DNA of 64,000 bases from Methyloligella sp. GL2 (GTDB lineage Bacteria; Pseudomonadota; Alphaproteobacteria; Rhizobiales; Methyloligellaceae), in the NCBI RefSeq assembly GCF_013341275.1, contig NZ_CP054476.1:1-64000 (forward strand). The letters are read 5' to 3'. Position numbers and translations under genes: made by a program. This document shows positions 1 to 11,575 of the stretch, one piece after another. Each line of letters starts with the position of its first letter. Position 1 is the stretch's first letter. The notes beneath the pieces are model-generated. The model had not been told where the DNA came from, searched no databases, and was given only the letters and a program-made list of their open reading frames with translations.

Positions 1-1428
1 GTGGAACGAGATGCTAGCGGGGACAAAGACACGTGGGCCAAAATCAAAGAGCGGCTTCGCGCAGAACTCGGTGAGGACGTCTATGCAAGCTGGTTCGGCG
101 GGGTCGAACTGGCGCGGGTCGAAGAGGGCACCGTCCACCTCACCGTCGCGACGCGCTTTTTGAAGAGCTGGCTGCGCTCGCACTATTACGACTTCGTGTA
201 CCGGCTTTGCCGGGTGGAGTGGCCGGAAGTCGACCGTATCGACTTCCAGGTGCGGCAGCCGCATTTCGCCAACAAGCCGGCCAAGCCTGCGGCGCAGGAG
301 CCGCGCACCGTCAATGCGCGGCCGGCTGCGGCCGCCACGCCGGCCGTCACCTTGCCGATGCGCACCGGCTATAAGGGCTTCGAAGGTTCGCCGCTGGATC
401 CGCGGCTCAGCTTCAACAGCTTCGTGGTGGGCAACACCAACAAGCTCGCCCATGCCGCCGCACAGCAGGTGGCGGGACAGTGCGCCGGCTCGCAGCAGGT
501 GTTCAACCCGCTGTTCCTGCACGGCAATGTCGGGCTGGGTAAGACCCATCTTCTGCACGCCATTGCCTGGCAGCTGACCCAGCGCAAGCCGGAGGCCGAG
601 GTGCTCTACCTCACCGCCGAACGCTTCATGTCCGGCTTCGTGCAGGCGCTCCGGGCGCAAGACGCCCTCGCCTTCAAGGAAAACCTGCGCAAGATCGACA
701 TTCTGATCATCGACGATATGGAGTTCCTGCAAGGGCCGACCATCCAGCAGGAGTTCTGCCACACGCTGAATTCGCTGATCGACGGTGGACGTCAGGTGGT
801 GGTTGCCGCCGACCGGGCGCCGAACAATCTGGACAAGCTGGATTTGCGCATGCGCTCGCGGCTCGCCGGCGGGCTGGTGGCCGAAATCGGCGGCATGGAC
901 CGCGATCTTCGCCACAAGATCCTCTCCAAGCGGGCGGAAGAGGCCTGCAGCGAGACACCTGGCCTGCAGATTTCCGACACCGTGCTCACCTTCCTGGCCG
1001 AGCGGCTGACCGAAAGCGGGCGCGAGCTGGAAGGAGCGGTGCATCGTCTGCGGGCTTCCTATCAGCTCACCGACCAGCCGGTGACCATCGAGGTCGCCGA
1101 GCAGATCGTGCGCGAGCTGATGCGCGGCACCGAGCCGAAACGGGTGCGCATCGACGATATCCAGCGCACCGTTTCCAAGCATTACGGGGTGAACCGGGGC
1201 GATCTTCTCTCGGGCCGCCGCAGCCGCTCCATCGTGCGTCCGCGCCAGATCGGCATGTATCTGTCGAAGCTTTTGACCTCGCGCTCTTTGCCCGAGATCG
1301 GACGGCGGTTCGGCAACCGGGATCACACCACGGTGCTGCACGCCATACGCAAGGTGGAGGAGCTGATGTCTGGCGATGCCCAGATGCGCGAAGAGGTGGA
1401 GCTTCTCAAGCGGCTGTTGCGCGATTGA
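1..1428 (+). CDS. dnaA: Chromosomal replication initiator protein DnaA
   Basis: DnaA is the AAA+ ATPase that binds DnaA boxes at oriC, melts the origin and helps load the helicase. The 475-residue protein has the N-terminal interaction domain, a short Ala/Pro-rich linker (about 95–120), the AAA+ core with Walker A GNVGLGKTHLL near residue 175 and Walker B ILIIDDM near 234, and a C-terminal DNA-binding domain with the family signature RDHTTVLHAIRKVE at about 440. It opens with GTG at base 1, so its promoter and any upstream oriC lie outside the window. dnaN follows after 291 bp in the same direction. Length and motifs are normal. Confidence 0.98.
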   Translation: MERDASGDKDTWAKIKERLRAELGEDVYASWFGGVELARVEEGTVHLTVATRFLKSWLRSHYYDFVYRLCRVEWPEVDRIDFQVRQPHFANKPAKPAAQEPRTVNARPAAAATPAVTLPMRTGYKGFEGSPLDPRLSFNSFVVGNTNKLAHAAAQQVAGQCAGSQQVFNPLFLHGNVGLGKTHLLHAIAWQLTQRKPEAEVLYLTAERFMSGFVQALRAQDALAFKENLRKIDILIIDDMEFLQGPTIQQEFCHTLNSLIDGGRQVVVAADRAPNNLDKLDLRMRSRLAGGLVAEIGGMDRDLRHKILSKRAEEACSETPGLQISDTVLTFLAERLTESGRELEGAVHRLRASYQLTDQPVTIEVAEQIVRELMRGTEPKRVRIDDIQRTVSKHYGVNRGDLLSGRRSRSIVRPRQIGMYLSKLLTSRSLPEIGRRFGNRDHTTVLHAIRKVEELMSGDAQMREEVELLKRLLRD

Positions 1429-1719
1429 GGGGGCGGGGCAGCCAGACCGGCAGATTTCCGGGACCTTGCGTGCGCGGCGGGAAACGCCCGGCGGAGGGTC
1501 CCGAAATGGCCGTCTTTTCCGTCCTTTCTGCCGGTCTGTCCGGCGGGGCTTTTGACGCCCCTCTTGGCTTGCAAAACGCCCCTTCTCGCGGCAAGGTCAT
1601 GGCCGCCCGCCAAACGGCTTTCCCAGCAGGTTTTTTGGACTTTCGCTGGAGCTTGCCCGCTCTAGCGGGCGGCTTAAACTACGCCGCCCGGGGGGCATAG
1701 CAGGAGTTCCGTTCATCCG

Positions 1720-2838
1720 ATGCAGTTGACGATCGAAAAGACTGGGCTGGTAAAGGCTCTCGGCCATGTTGCGAGTGTGGTGGAGCGGCGCACGACGATC
1801 CCGATCCTTTCCAATGTGCGGCTGGATGCCAAGGATGGCGAGCTGAGCCTGACCGCCACCGATCTCGATATGGAAATTATCGAGACCGTGCCCTGTCAGG
1901 TGAAGACGCCGGGCATGACCACGGTGCCGGCGCATATGATCCACGACATCGTGCGCAAGCTTCCCGACGGGACCGAGATCGAGCTGGCTCTGGATGGCGA
2001 GGAGAACCGGCTGGGGATTTCCTGCGGGCCGGCGCAATTCTTCCTGCAGACGCTTTCGGCGGAGGATTTCCCCTCGCTCAGCGTCGAAGATCTGACCCAC
2101 CGTTTCACGCTCTCGGCCAAGGATCTGAAGCGGCTGATCGAGAAGACGCGGTTTGCCATCTCCACCGAGGAGACCCGCTATTATCTGAACGGCATCTATC
2201 TGCATTCGCTGACCAAGGACGGGGCCGAGGTGCTGCGTGCCGTGGCGACCGACGGTCACCGGCTGGCACAGATCGAGCTTCCGGCGCCTTCCGGGGCGAC
2301 GGATATGCCCGGCGTGATCATTCCGCGCAAAGCCGTCGCCGATCTGCTGCGGCTGACCGAGGATGGCGACGAAGAGATCGCTCTCGAGCTGTCGGAGACC
2401 AAGATCCGCGCCACGGCGAACAAAACGGTGCTGACCTCCAAGCTGATCGACGGCACCTTTCCCGATTACGAGCGGGTGATCCCGCAAGGCAACGACAAGC
2501 AGCTTGAGGTGGACGCCATCGCCTTCGCCAAGGCGGTGGACCGCGTCTCCACCCTTTCCAGCGACAAGGGCCGCGCAGTGAAGCTCGCCATGGAAGGCAA
2601 CAAGCTGACGCTTTCGGTGCACAATCCCGATAGCGGCAGTGCCACGGAAGAGCTGCCGGTCGATTATGACGGCGATGCGCTGGAGATCGGCTTCAACGCC
2701 CGCTATCTGCTCGACATCACCGATCAGCTGGAAAGCGGCACGGCGGAGTTCCTGCTCGCCGATCCCGGCTCGCCCACCGTGGCGCGGGATTCCGGCGATG
2801 CTGCGGTGCTCTATGTGCTGATGCCGATGCGGGTATGA
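1720..2838 (+). CDS. dnaN: DNA polymerase III beta subunit (sliding clamp)
   Basis: DnaN forms the ring-shaped clamp that tethers DNA polymerase III to DNA. The 372-residue length and the opening MQLTIEKTGLVKALGHVASVVERR… pattern are typical, and the protein ends in the usual LPMRV-type tail (here VLMPMRV). It starts at ATG 1720; the closest Shine-Dalgarno-like sequence (AGGAG) is unusually far upstream, about 13 bases. The stop codon overlaps the recF start (ATGA), so recF is probably translationally coupled. I see no further ORF in the 291-bp dnaA–dnaN gap and no clear DnaA-box cluster there. Confidence 0.98.
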   Translation: MQLTIEKTGLVKALGHVASVVERRTTIPILSNVRLDAKDGELSLTATDLDMEIIETVPCQVKTPGMTTVPAHMIHDIVRKLPDGTEIELALDGEENRLGISCGPAQFFLQTLSAEDFPSLSVEDLTHRFTLSAKDLKRLIEKTRFAISTEETRYYLNGIYLHSLTKDGAEVLRAVATDGHRLAQIELPAPSGATDMPGVIIPRKAVADLLRLTEDGDEEIALELSETKIRATANKTVLTSKLIDGTFPDYERVIPQGNDKQLEVDAIAFAKAVDRVSTLSSDKGRAVKLAMEGNKLTLSVHNPDSGSATEELPVDYDGDALEIGFNARYLLDITDQLESGTAEFLLADPGSPTVARDSGDAAVLYVLMPMRV

Positions 2839-4028
2839 CCGGCGGGGCGACCTCTCCGATCGATCCTTCAAGCACAGGCCGCCCGGCGTCCGAGACTCGA
2901 TTTTTCGTCGAGCGGCTGACCCTCACCAATTTCCGCAATTACGCCTCCGCGCGGCTCAATCTCGATGCCCGCCCGGTGGTGCTGGTCGGCGAGAACGGCG
3001 CCGGCAAGACCAGCGTGCTGGAGGCGGTGTCGCTGCTCGGTCCAGGCCAGGGCCTGCGCAGCCGCCCCTATAAGGAGCTTGCTCGCAAAGGCGGGCCCGG
3101 CGGCTGGGCCATCGCAGCGACGATCAGCGCGAATGGCGAGCCGATCGATATCGGCACCGGCTTTGGCCTCACGCCCGGCGAAGAGAGCACCGGGCGCAGC
3201 GTGCGCATTGCCGGCAAGGATACCAGCACGGCGAGCCTTGCCGATTACGTGAAGCCGGTCTGGCTGATCCCGGCCATGGACGGGCTGTTTACCGGCCCCG
3301 CCTCGGAACGGCGGCGCTTTCTCGACCGGGCGACGCTGACCATCGATCCGGCGATGCGGGTGCCGCGGGCGCGGTTCGAGCGCGCCATGCGGCAGCGGAA
3401 CCGGCTGTTCCAGATGCACGAGACCTCCCCTGCGCTGTTCGCAGGGCTCGAGGAGCAGATGGCCGAGGCCGGCACCGCCATCGCCGCGGCAAGGCTGGAT
3501 GCTCTGGCCCGGCTTACGGCGCTGATCGAGACGAGCAAGGCGGATCTGATCCGCGACCGCTTCCCCTGGGCTTCGCTGGAGCTGGCCGGCACGCTGGAGG
3601 CGGCGCTTTCGGAGCATTCGGCGGTCGAGGTGGAGGATTTCTACCGCGCGCGGCTTTCCGAGATGCGCGAGCGCGACCGGGCCGCGTTCCGGGCGCTGGA
3701 GGGGCCGCATCTTTCCGACCTGGTGGTGTTCCACGGACCGAGCAACCGGGAGGCAGAGCTTTGCTCCTCCGGCGAGCAGAAGGCGCTTCTTCTCGGCCTG
3801 ATCCTGGCTCAGGCGGAGCTGATCAAGACGCAAGACGGAGCAGCACCGCTGATCCTCTTGGACGAGGTGGCGGCACATCTCGATGCGGCACGGCGGGAAG
3901 CGCTTTTCGCCGAACTTCTGCGGCTCGGTTCGCAGGCCTGGATGACCGGGACCGACGAAGCCTTGTTCGCGCCGATTCTGGAGCAGGCACAGCTCGTCCA
4001 AATCGCCGACGGCACATTGCAGAATTGA
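2835..4028 (+). CDS. recF: DNA replication and repair protein RecF
   Basis: RecF is an SMC-like ATPase that loads RecA at gaps through the RecFOR pathway. The 397-residue protein has Walker A GENGAGKT at about residues 52–59, the ABC-type signature region CSSGEQKALLL, and Walker B LILLDEVAAHLD near the C terminus. The opening LTNFRNYASARL is characteristic. The ATG overlaps the dnaN stop codon by 4 bp, the classic replication operon arrangement. About 90 bp separate its stop from the following GGDEF/EAL gene. Confidence 0.97.
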   Translation: MTGGATSPIDPSSTGRPASETRFFVERLTLTNFRNYASARLNLDARPVVLVGENGAGKTSVLEAVSLLGPGQGLRSRPYKELARKGGPGGWAIAATISANGEPIDIGTGFGLTPGEESTGRSVRIAGKDTSTASLADYVKPVWLIPAMDGLFTGPASERRRFLDRATLTIDPAMRVPRARFERAMRQRNRLFQMHETSPALFAGLEEQMAEAGTAIAAARLDALARLTALIETSKADLIRDRFPWASLELAGTLEAALSEHSAVEVEDFYRARLSEMRERDRAAFRALEGPHLSDLVVFHGPSNREAELCSSGEQKALLLGLILAQAELIKTQDGAAPLILLDEVAAHLDAARREALFAELLRLGSQAWMTGTDEALFAPILEQAQLVQIADGTLQN

Positions 4029-4087
4029 GCAAATCCGTTCGAATTTGAACGATTCCCGGAAGGGTTATTCGACCTTTCACCGCTAAT

Positions 4088-4113
4088 CTCCCATTAAATC
4101 AACACTATGGGAG
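4088..4113 (+). promoter_or_regulatory. Hairpin that can mask the ribosome binding site of the GGDEF/EAL gene
   Basis: CTCCCAT (4088–4094) is perfectly complementary to ATGGGAG (4107–4113) across a 12-nt loop. The right arm contains the Shine-Dalgarno sequence GGGAG, seven bases before the ATG at 4121. The complementarity is seen directly; that it regulates translation of the c-di-GMP enzyme is inference. Confidence 0.5.
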
Positions 4114-4120
4114 TGAACGC

Positions 4121-6832
4121 ATGACCTCGTCGGCCCGCGAGCAGACCGGCGGAACGATGCACAGCGCCGAACGCGACGCGCTAGAGGATTCGCTTTCCAA
4201 GCTTTCCCGATACCGCCACGACGCCATTCTGAACGCCGTGGCGCTCAGCGCCAAGACGCTGCTTCGCTCGCACGATCTCAAACAGTCTTTCGTCGAGGTG
4301 CTAGCGCATATCGGGACGGCTGCCGCCGTGGATCGCGTGCATCTGTTTCAGACCGACCCGGAGAATCGGGCCGCGGGAGCCACCATCGCGCATTACTGCT
4401 GGAACGCGCCCGGCGTGACTATGCCGGACGAGATGCACGACATAACCGATCAGAGCCTTCTCGATGCAGGACTGGCCGACTGGATCGGCCGGCTGCGCCG
4501 CGGCGAGGTGATCGTTACCGAGTCGAACAAGATCAGAGGTCCCGCACGCGGCTTCCTGAAACGGACCGGCGTCGGCGCTGTGGCGGTGGTGCCGATTTTC
4601 GCCGACGGCGAATGGTGGGGCCAGCTCGGCTTCGACGACCGCCAGCCGCGCAATTGGACCTCGGCGGAAATCGACACGCTGCGCACCCTGGCGGAGATCA
4701 TCGGCGCGGCGGCGGAGCGGGCCGAACGCATCCAGACCCTCGCTGACGCCAAGCGGATTATCGAGGAGAGCCCGACGGTTCTGTTCCGGCTGGAGCCGAA
4801 GCCGCCATACGCCCTCACCTATATCTCCGAAAACATCCGCCGCTACGGCTATGAGGCCGAGGCGCTTCTCGCCGAACCGACGAAATGGGCTGAGCTGATC
4901 GATCCGGCCGATCACGCGGTGATGCAAGGCGACATCCGCCGCATGACGGAGGGCAAGCAGGATCATGTCCAGAGCGATTTGCGCCTGATACGGGCCGACG
5001 GGGAGCGGGTCTGGCTAGACGGCGAAGGGCGAGCCTTGCGCGACCGAGACGGCACGCCAGTCGGCATTGAGGGCGTGCTGAGCGATATCACTGAGCGCAA
5101 GCGCGCCGAGAAAGAGCTTTCCTTCTCCCACGTCCTGTTGACCACGGCGCTGGAATGCTCGCCCGATGCGGTGCTCGTGGTCGACGAGAACGGCAATATT
5201 GTTGCCTTCAATCAGAACTTCGTCTCGCTCTGGGAGGTCCCGAAAAACCTGCTGGACCGGAAACACGACCCGGCGGTGCTCGATTGGGGGGCCCGGCAAG
5301 CGAAGGATCCGGACGCGTTTCTCGCACGCGTCCGCTATCACTACGACAATCCGGAGCTGCGGAGCCATGAAGAGGTGGAGCTCAAAGACGGACGCATCCT
5401 CGACCGCCATTCCGGCGCGCTCCACGATGCCGAGCATAACTATCTGGGCCGGGTCTGGTTCTTCCGCGACATCACCGAGAAACGCCGCGCAGCCCAGAAG
5501 ATCGAGGCGCTGGCGCGTTCCGACGCGCTGACCGAGCTGGCCAATCGCGGCGCCTTCGTCGAACGCCTCAAGCTGGAGTTCGCGCGTGCCAAGCGGCAGG
5601 GCAATAGCTTCGCGTTGCTCTATCTCGACCTCGACCATTTCAAGGACGTCAACGATACGCTGGGACACCCGGTGGGCGACGCACTGCTTAAAGCCGTCGC
5701 CGAGCGCTTGCGTAACTGCGTGCGGGAGACCGATTTGGTCGCCCGCCTCGGCGGCGACGAGTTCGTGATCGTGCAGGACAACCCGCCAGAGCTCGAGAGC
5801 GTCGAGACGTTGGCGGCGAAGATTGGCTCGGTTCTGGCCGAGCCCTACAAGATCGAAGGCAACCGGATCGACATCTCCGCCAGTATCGGCATCGTGCCAT
5901 ATCAGGGAGACATCGAAAGCCCGGAAATGATGATGACCAAGGCGGACCTGGCGCTGTACCGGGCAAAAAAGGAAGGCGGAAACCAATACCGCTTCCACGC
6001 CGCCGAGCTCGACAGAGAGGTGTGGAAACGCCTGGATACTGGGCGCGATCTGCGGCGCGCGCTGGACCAGCACGAGTTCGAGCTGTTCTATCAACCACAG
6101 GTGGAGCTCGCCACGGGGCGCATCGTCGGTCTGGAAGCGCTGATCCGCTGGAACCATCCGAGCCGCGGGCTGGTGCTGCCGAATGCCTTCATCCCGATCG
6201 CCGAGACCACCGGCAGCATCGACGCCATCGGGCGTTGGTGCATCGGCGAGGCGTGCCAGCAAATCCGGCATTGGGAGGATTTGGGACTGACACCCCCGAC
6301 CATCTCGGTCAATCTCTCGGCGGCCCAGTTCAAGCTGACCTCAGATCTGCACAAGACCATCGCAGCGGCTTTGAAGCGCTACGGCCTCCGGCCGCGGCAG
6401 TTGGAGCTCGAACTGGCCGAGACGGTGCTGGTGGAGACGGCGAAGAAGCACAAAGCCGCGCTGAAGCGCTTGCGCGAAATCGGGGTGCAGATCGCCATCG
6501 ACGATTTCGGCACCGGCTATTCCTCGCTCAACTATTTGCTCAATTTCCAGGTGGCGCGGCTGAAGATCGATCGCAGCTTCATCGCCGAGGTGACCAGCAA
6601 TCCGAATGCCGCCACCATCGTGCGCGCGGTGATCGGGCTCGCCCGCGAGCTCGATCTGGAGGTGGTCGCCGAAGGAGCGGAGACAAAAGAGCAATGCATC
6701 TTTCTCGCCGAGGCCGGCTGCACGGTGGTGCAGAGCAACTTTTTCAGCCCGCCAGTTCCGGCCGCCAAGGCGGCAGAAATGCTGCACCGGACGCCCTGTT
6801 TTTCGCCGCTTCGGGCCCCGATACCGGCCTAG
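4121..6832 (+). CDS. GAF–PAS–PAS–GGDEF–EAL cyclic-di-GMP signalling protein
   Basis: A predicted cytoplasmic bifunctional c-di-GMP enzyme of 903 residues. Order seen: GAF-like sensor (about 40–195), two PAS domains (about 205–330 and 335–450, the first ending in the usual DITERKRAE, the second in DITEKRRAA), GGDEF domain with an intact RLGGDEF at about 544–548, and EAL domain with GLEALIRW at about 672–674, DDFGTGYSSL and EVVAEGAET. Both diguanylate cyclase and phosphodiesterase active sites therefore look intact, although the late QG motif of the EAL domain reads QSNFF. No membrane segment is visible. Start ATG 4121 has GGGAG seven bases upstream, inside a possible hairpin. Its position between recF and gyrB is unusual. 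Signal and net activity cannot be told from sequence. Confidence 0.93.
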   Translation: MTSSAREQTGGTMHSAERDALEDSLSKLSRYRHDAILNAVALSAKTLLRSHDLKQSFVEVLAHIGTAAAVDRVHLFQTDPENRAAGATIAHYCWNAPGVTMPDEMHDITDQSLLDAGLADWIGRLRRGEVIVTESNKIRGPARGFLKRTGVGAVAVVPIFADGEWWGQLGFDDRQPRNWTSAEIDTLRTLAEIIGAAAERAERIQTLADAKRIIEESPTVLFRLEPKPPYALTYISENIRRYGYEAEALLAEPTKWAELIDPADHAVMQGDIRRMTEGKQDHVQSDLRLIRADGERVWLDGEGRALRDRDGTPVGIEGVLSDITERKRAEKELSFSHVLLTTALECSPDAVLVVDENGNIVAFNQNFVSLWEVPKNLLDRKHDPAVLDWGARQAKDPDAFLARVRYHYDNPELRSHEEVELKDGRILDRHSGALHDAEHNYLGRVWFFRDITEKRRAAQKIEALARSDALTELANRGAFVERLKLEFARAKRQGNSFALLYLDLDHFKDVNDTLGHPVGDALLKAVAERLRNCVRETDLVARLGGDEFVIVQDNPPELESVETLAAKIGSVLAEPYKIEGNRIDISASIGIVPYQGDIESPEMMMTKADLALYRAKKEGGNQYRFHAAELDREVWKRLDTGRDLRRALDQHEFELFYQPQVELATGRIVGLEALIRWNHPSRGLVLPNAFIPIAETTGSIDAIGRWCIGEACQQIRHWEDLGLTPPTISVNLSAAQFKLTSDLHKTIAAALKRYGLRPRQLELELAETVLVETAKKHKAALKRLREIGVQIAIDDFGTGYSSLNYLLNFQVARLKIDRSFIAEVTSNPNAATIVRAVIGLARELDLEVVAEGAETKEQCIFLAEAGCTVVQSNFFSPPVPAAKAAEMLHRTPCFSPLRAPIPA

Positions 6833-9596
<2,764 letters not shown>

Positions 9597-9623
9597 GCCA
9601 GCAGCACGGGCTCGGCCCACGGC

Positions 9624-9775
9624 ACGGGTCATACCGGCGCAAGCCGGTATCTAATCACAGCACAGGTTTTTCCGATTTGCTGGAGGCCGGCTTACGCCTG
9701 ACGGCGTTTGCCGAACGGCAGCTGCGCTTCAGCACCTTCGTCATGCCTGGCCTTGTGCCGACAATGACACCCAAA
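9624..9775. repeat. Two REP-like imperfect palindromes in the gyrB–ndh gap
   Basis: GTCATACCGGCGCAAGCCGG (9629–9648) contains a perfect 8-bp stem, ATACCGGC/GCCGGTAT (9631–9638 with 9643–9650), with a GCAA loop. A second element, CGTCATGCCTGGCC…GACAATGACA, lies at about 9739–9770. Both resemble the short GTCATxCCGGC-type repeats scattered between genes in many alphaproteobacteria. They sit between convergent genes. Copy number elsewhere in the genome cannot be seen from this window. Confidence 0.4.
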
Positions 9776-9779
9776 ACGG

Positions 9780-11489
9780 CTAGTTCGACTTTTCGAGCTG
9801 CGGCTGGGTTTCGCCGCCCTGCGGGGCGAAGGATTTGCCCTCGCCGCCGAAGGTCTTCTTGATGTAGTCGACGAAATAGTCGTCGAGCACCGGGAAGTCG
9901 CGGGCGAAGCGGATGAAATCCTTCTTGGCGACGAACAGCACCTCGGTGTCCTCCAGCGCCTCGACCAGGCCGGTGCGCATGATCGGACGGATCAGCACGC
10001 GCTCGCCGAAATGCCCGCCGGGGCCGAACTCGCGCACCAGATGCTCGCCGGTCTCCTTGTTGTCGATGGTGAGCTTCAGCTTGCCCGACAACACCAGATA
10101 GAAGCCGTCCAGCACCATGCCGGGCTCGAACACCACATCGTCCTTGCGGTAGTGGATGTAGCGGGTGGCCGGCGGCGGCCCCTGGATCAGAACCAGGTTC
10201 GGCGGCATGAACACGTTGAGCAGCCAGGTAGCCAGAAGCCGCGCCTTGGCCTGGAAGCCCGGAATGAACGACAAGTAGAAACCGCGCCAGAGCAGCCAGG
10301 CGAAGAAGCCGGTGAGTTTGAGGCCATAGACATCGGCCACCGCCTTGGTGGTGCCGAGAGAGGCCAGCGCGCCCTTGGACTCGTAAGAGAACGGCTTCAG
10401 CGTCTTGCCGCGCAGCTCGGCGAGAAGATTGTCGGCCAGCTGCTTGCCCTCGCGCACGGCGAACTGCGCGGTCTGCGGCGCATAGGCCTGCGGGTCGTCG
10501 CCCGGCTCGTCCTTCATCGGGATCAGCGCCGCATCGCCCACCGCCCAGACATCGGGCTGCCCCGGCACCTGCATGAAGCGGTTGGTCTGGATGCGGCCCC
10601 ATTTCATGTCGAGGCCGAGGGACGAGATCAGCTGGCGCGGCCCGTTGCCGATGGTGGCGACGATGGTGCTGGTCGGGATCAGCGCGCCCGTGGTCAGCTC
10701 GACCGCGGTGGAGGTGGCCGATTTGGTGCCGACGCCGGTCAGCACCTCGATGCCCTGCAGCTTCAGGCGCTGGGTCGCGTAATCCGCCAGCTCCTTGGAG
10801 AAGGTCGGCAGGATACGATCGGCATATTCGACCAGCAGCACCCGCACGTCGTGGCGGGTGAGATGGGGGTAATAACGCAGCGCCTGATGGATCAGCGCGT
10901 TCACCTCGCCCACCGTCTCCACGCCGGAGAAGCCTGCGCCCACCACCACGAAGGTCATAAGCTGGCGCTTGGCCGCATCGTTGGTGGCAACGTCGGCCCG
11001 CTCCAGGCAGGAGAGCACATGGTTGCGCAGCTTATGGGCGTCGGAGACCTGCTTCATGGTGAGGGCGTGCTCGGGCAGCCCCGGGAAGCGGTTCAGATCC
11101 ACCGTGGTGCCAAGTCCGACGATCAGCTCGTCATAGGGCAGCTCCACCGGGATACGGCTCGCCCCCTGCACCACGATGACCATCTTCTTGTCGAAGTCGA
11201 TGCCGGCCACCTCGGCCTGGCGGAACTGGACCTTGGGCAAAAGCTGGCGCAGCGGCACCACCGCATCGGAAGAGTGGATGCCGCCGGCGGCGACCTCCGG
11301 CAGAAGCGGCTGGAAAACGAAGTAGTTGTTGTCGTTGATCAGCTCGACATCGATCAGGTCGCGCCCGCGCTCCTCCAGCTCCTTGGCGGCAAATACGCCG
11401 CCGAAGCCGCCGCCTAGAACCAGGACTTTCTTCTTCGCCAATGTCTTTCCCAAATCTTCCCGGATCGCCGTAAGCGATTTGCCGCTCAT
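9780..11489 (-). CDS. Type II NADH dehydrogenase fused to a cyclic-nucleotide-binding-like domain
   Basis: A 569-residue membrane-associated NADH:quinone oxidoreductase of the NDH-2 family, which passes electrons from NADH to quinone without pumping protons. Seen: FAD-binding VLVLGGGFGG near residue 25, a second Rossmann segment around VLLVEYADRILP for NADH, the late VWAVGDAALIP motif, and an amphipathic stretch (FAWLLWRGFYLSF…) typical of membrane attachment. NDH-2 proteins usually end near 430 residues. Here about 105 residues follow that look like a CRP/cAMP-type beta-roll, with FGER near 494 and a downstream Arg-Thr in the position of the phosphate-binding cassette. ATG 11489 is preferred over an in-frame GTG at 11495 because AAGG lies 8 bases upstream. 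Confidence 0.88.
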   Translation of the reverse strand: MSGKSLTAIREDLGKTLAKKKVLVLGGGFGGVFAAKELEERGRDLIDVELINDNNYFVFQPLLPEVAAGGIHSSDAVVPLRQLLPKVQFRQAEVAGIDFDKKMVIVVQGASRIPVELPYDELIVGLGTTVDLNRFPGLPEHALTMKQVSDAHKLRNHVLSCLERADVATNDAAKRQLMTFVVVGAGFSGVETVGEVNALIHQALRYYPHLTRHDVRVLLVEYADRILPTFSKELADYATQRLKLQGIEVLTGVGTKSATSTAVELTTGALIPTSTIVATIGNGPRQLISSLGLDMKWGRIQTNRFMQVPGQPDVWAVGDAALIPMKDEPGDDPQAYAPQTAQFAVREGKQLADNLLAELRGKTLKPFSYESKGALASLGTTKAVADVYGLKLTGFFAWLLWRGFYLSFIPGFQAKARLLATWLLNVFMPPNLVLIQGPPPATRYIHYRKDDVVFEPGMVLDGFYLVLSGKLKLTIDNKETGEHLVREFGPGGHFGERVLIRPIMRTGLVEALEDTEVLFVAKKDFIRFARDFPVLDDYFVDYIKKTFGGEGKSFAPQGGETQPQLEKSN

Positions 11490-11575
11490 CAACACAACCT
11501 TGCACCGATAGGTACGCTTATGGCGGGCTACGTCAAGTCGCCACCGCCTATCGGCCGATTATGGCTGCCAACCGG

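Noticed and set aside
1429..1719. Possible oriC or small gene between dnaA and dnaN
   Set aside because: I found no cluster of TTATCCACA-like boxes and no AT-rich unwinding stretch; the open frame there has no ribosome site and an unlikely composition.
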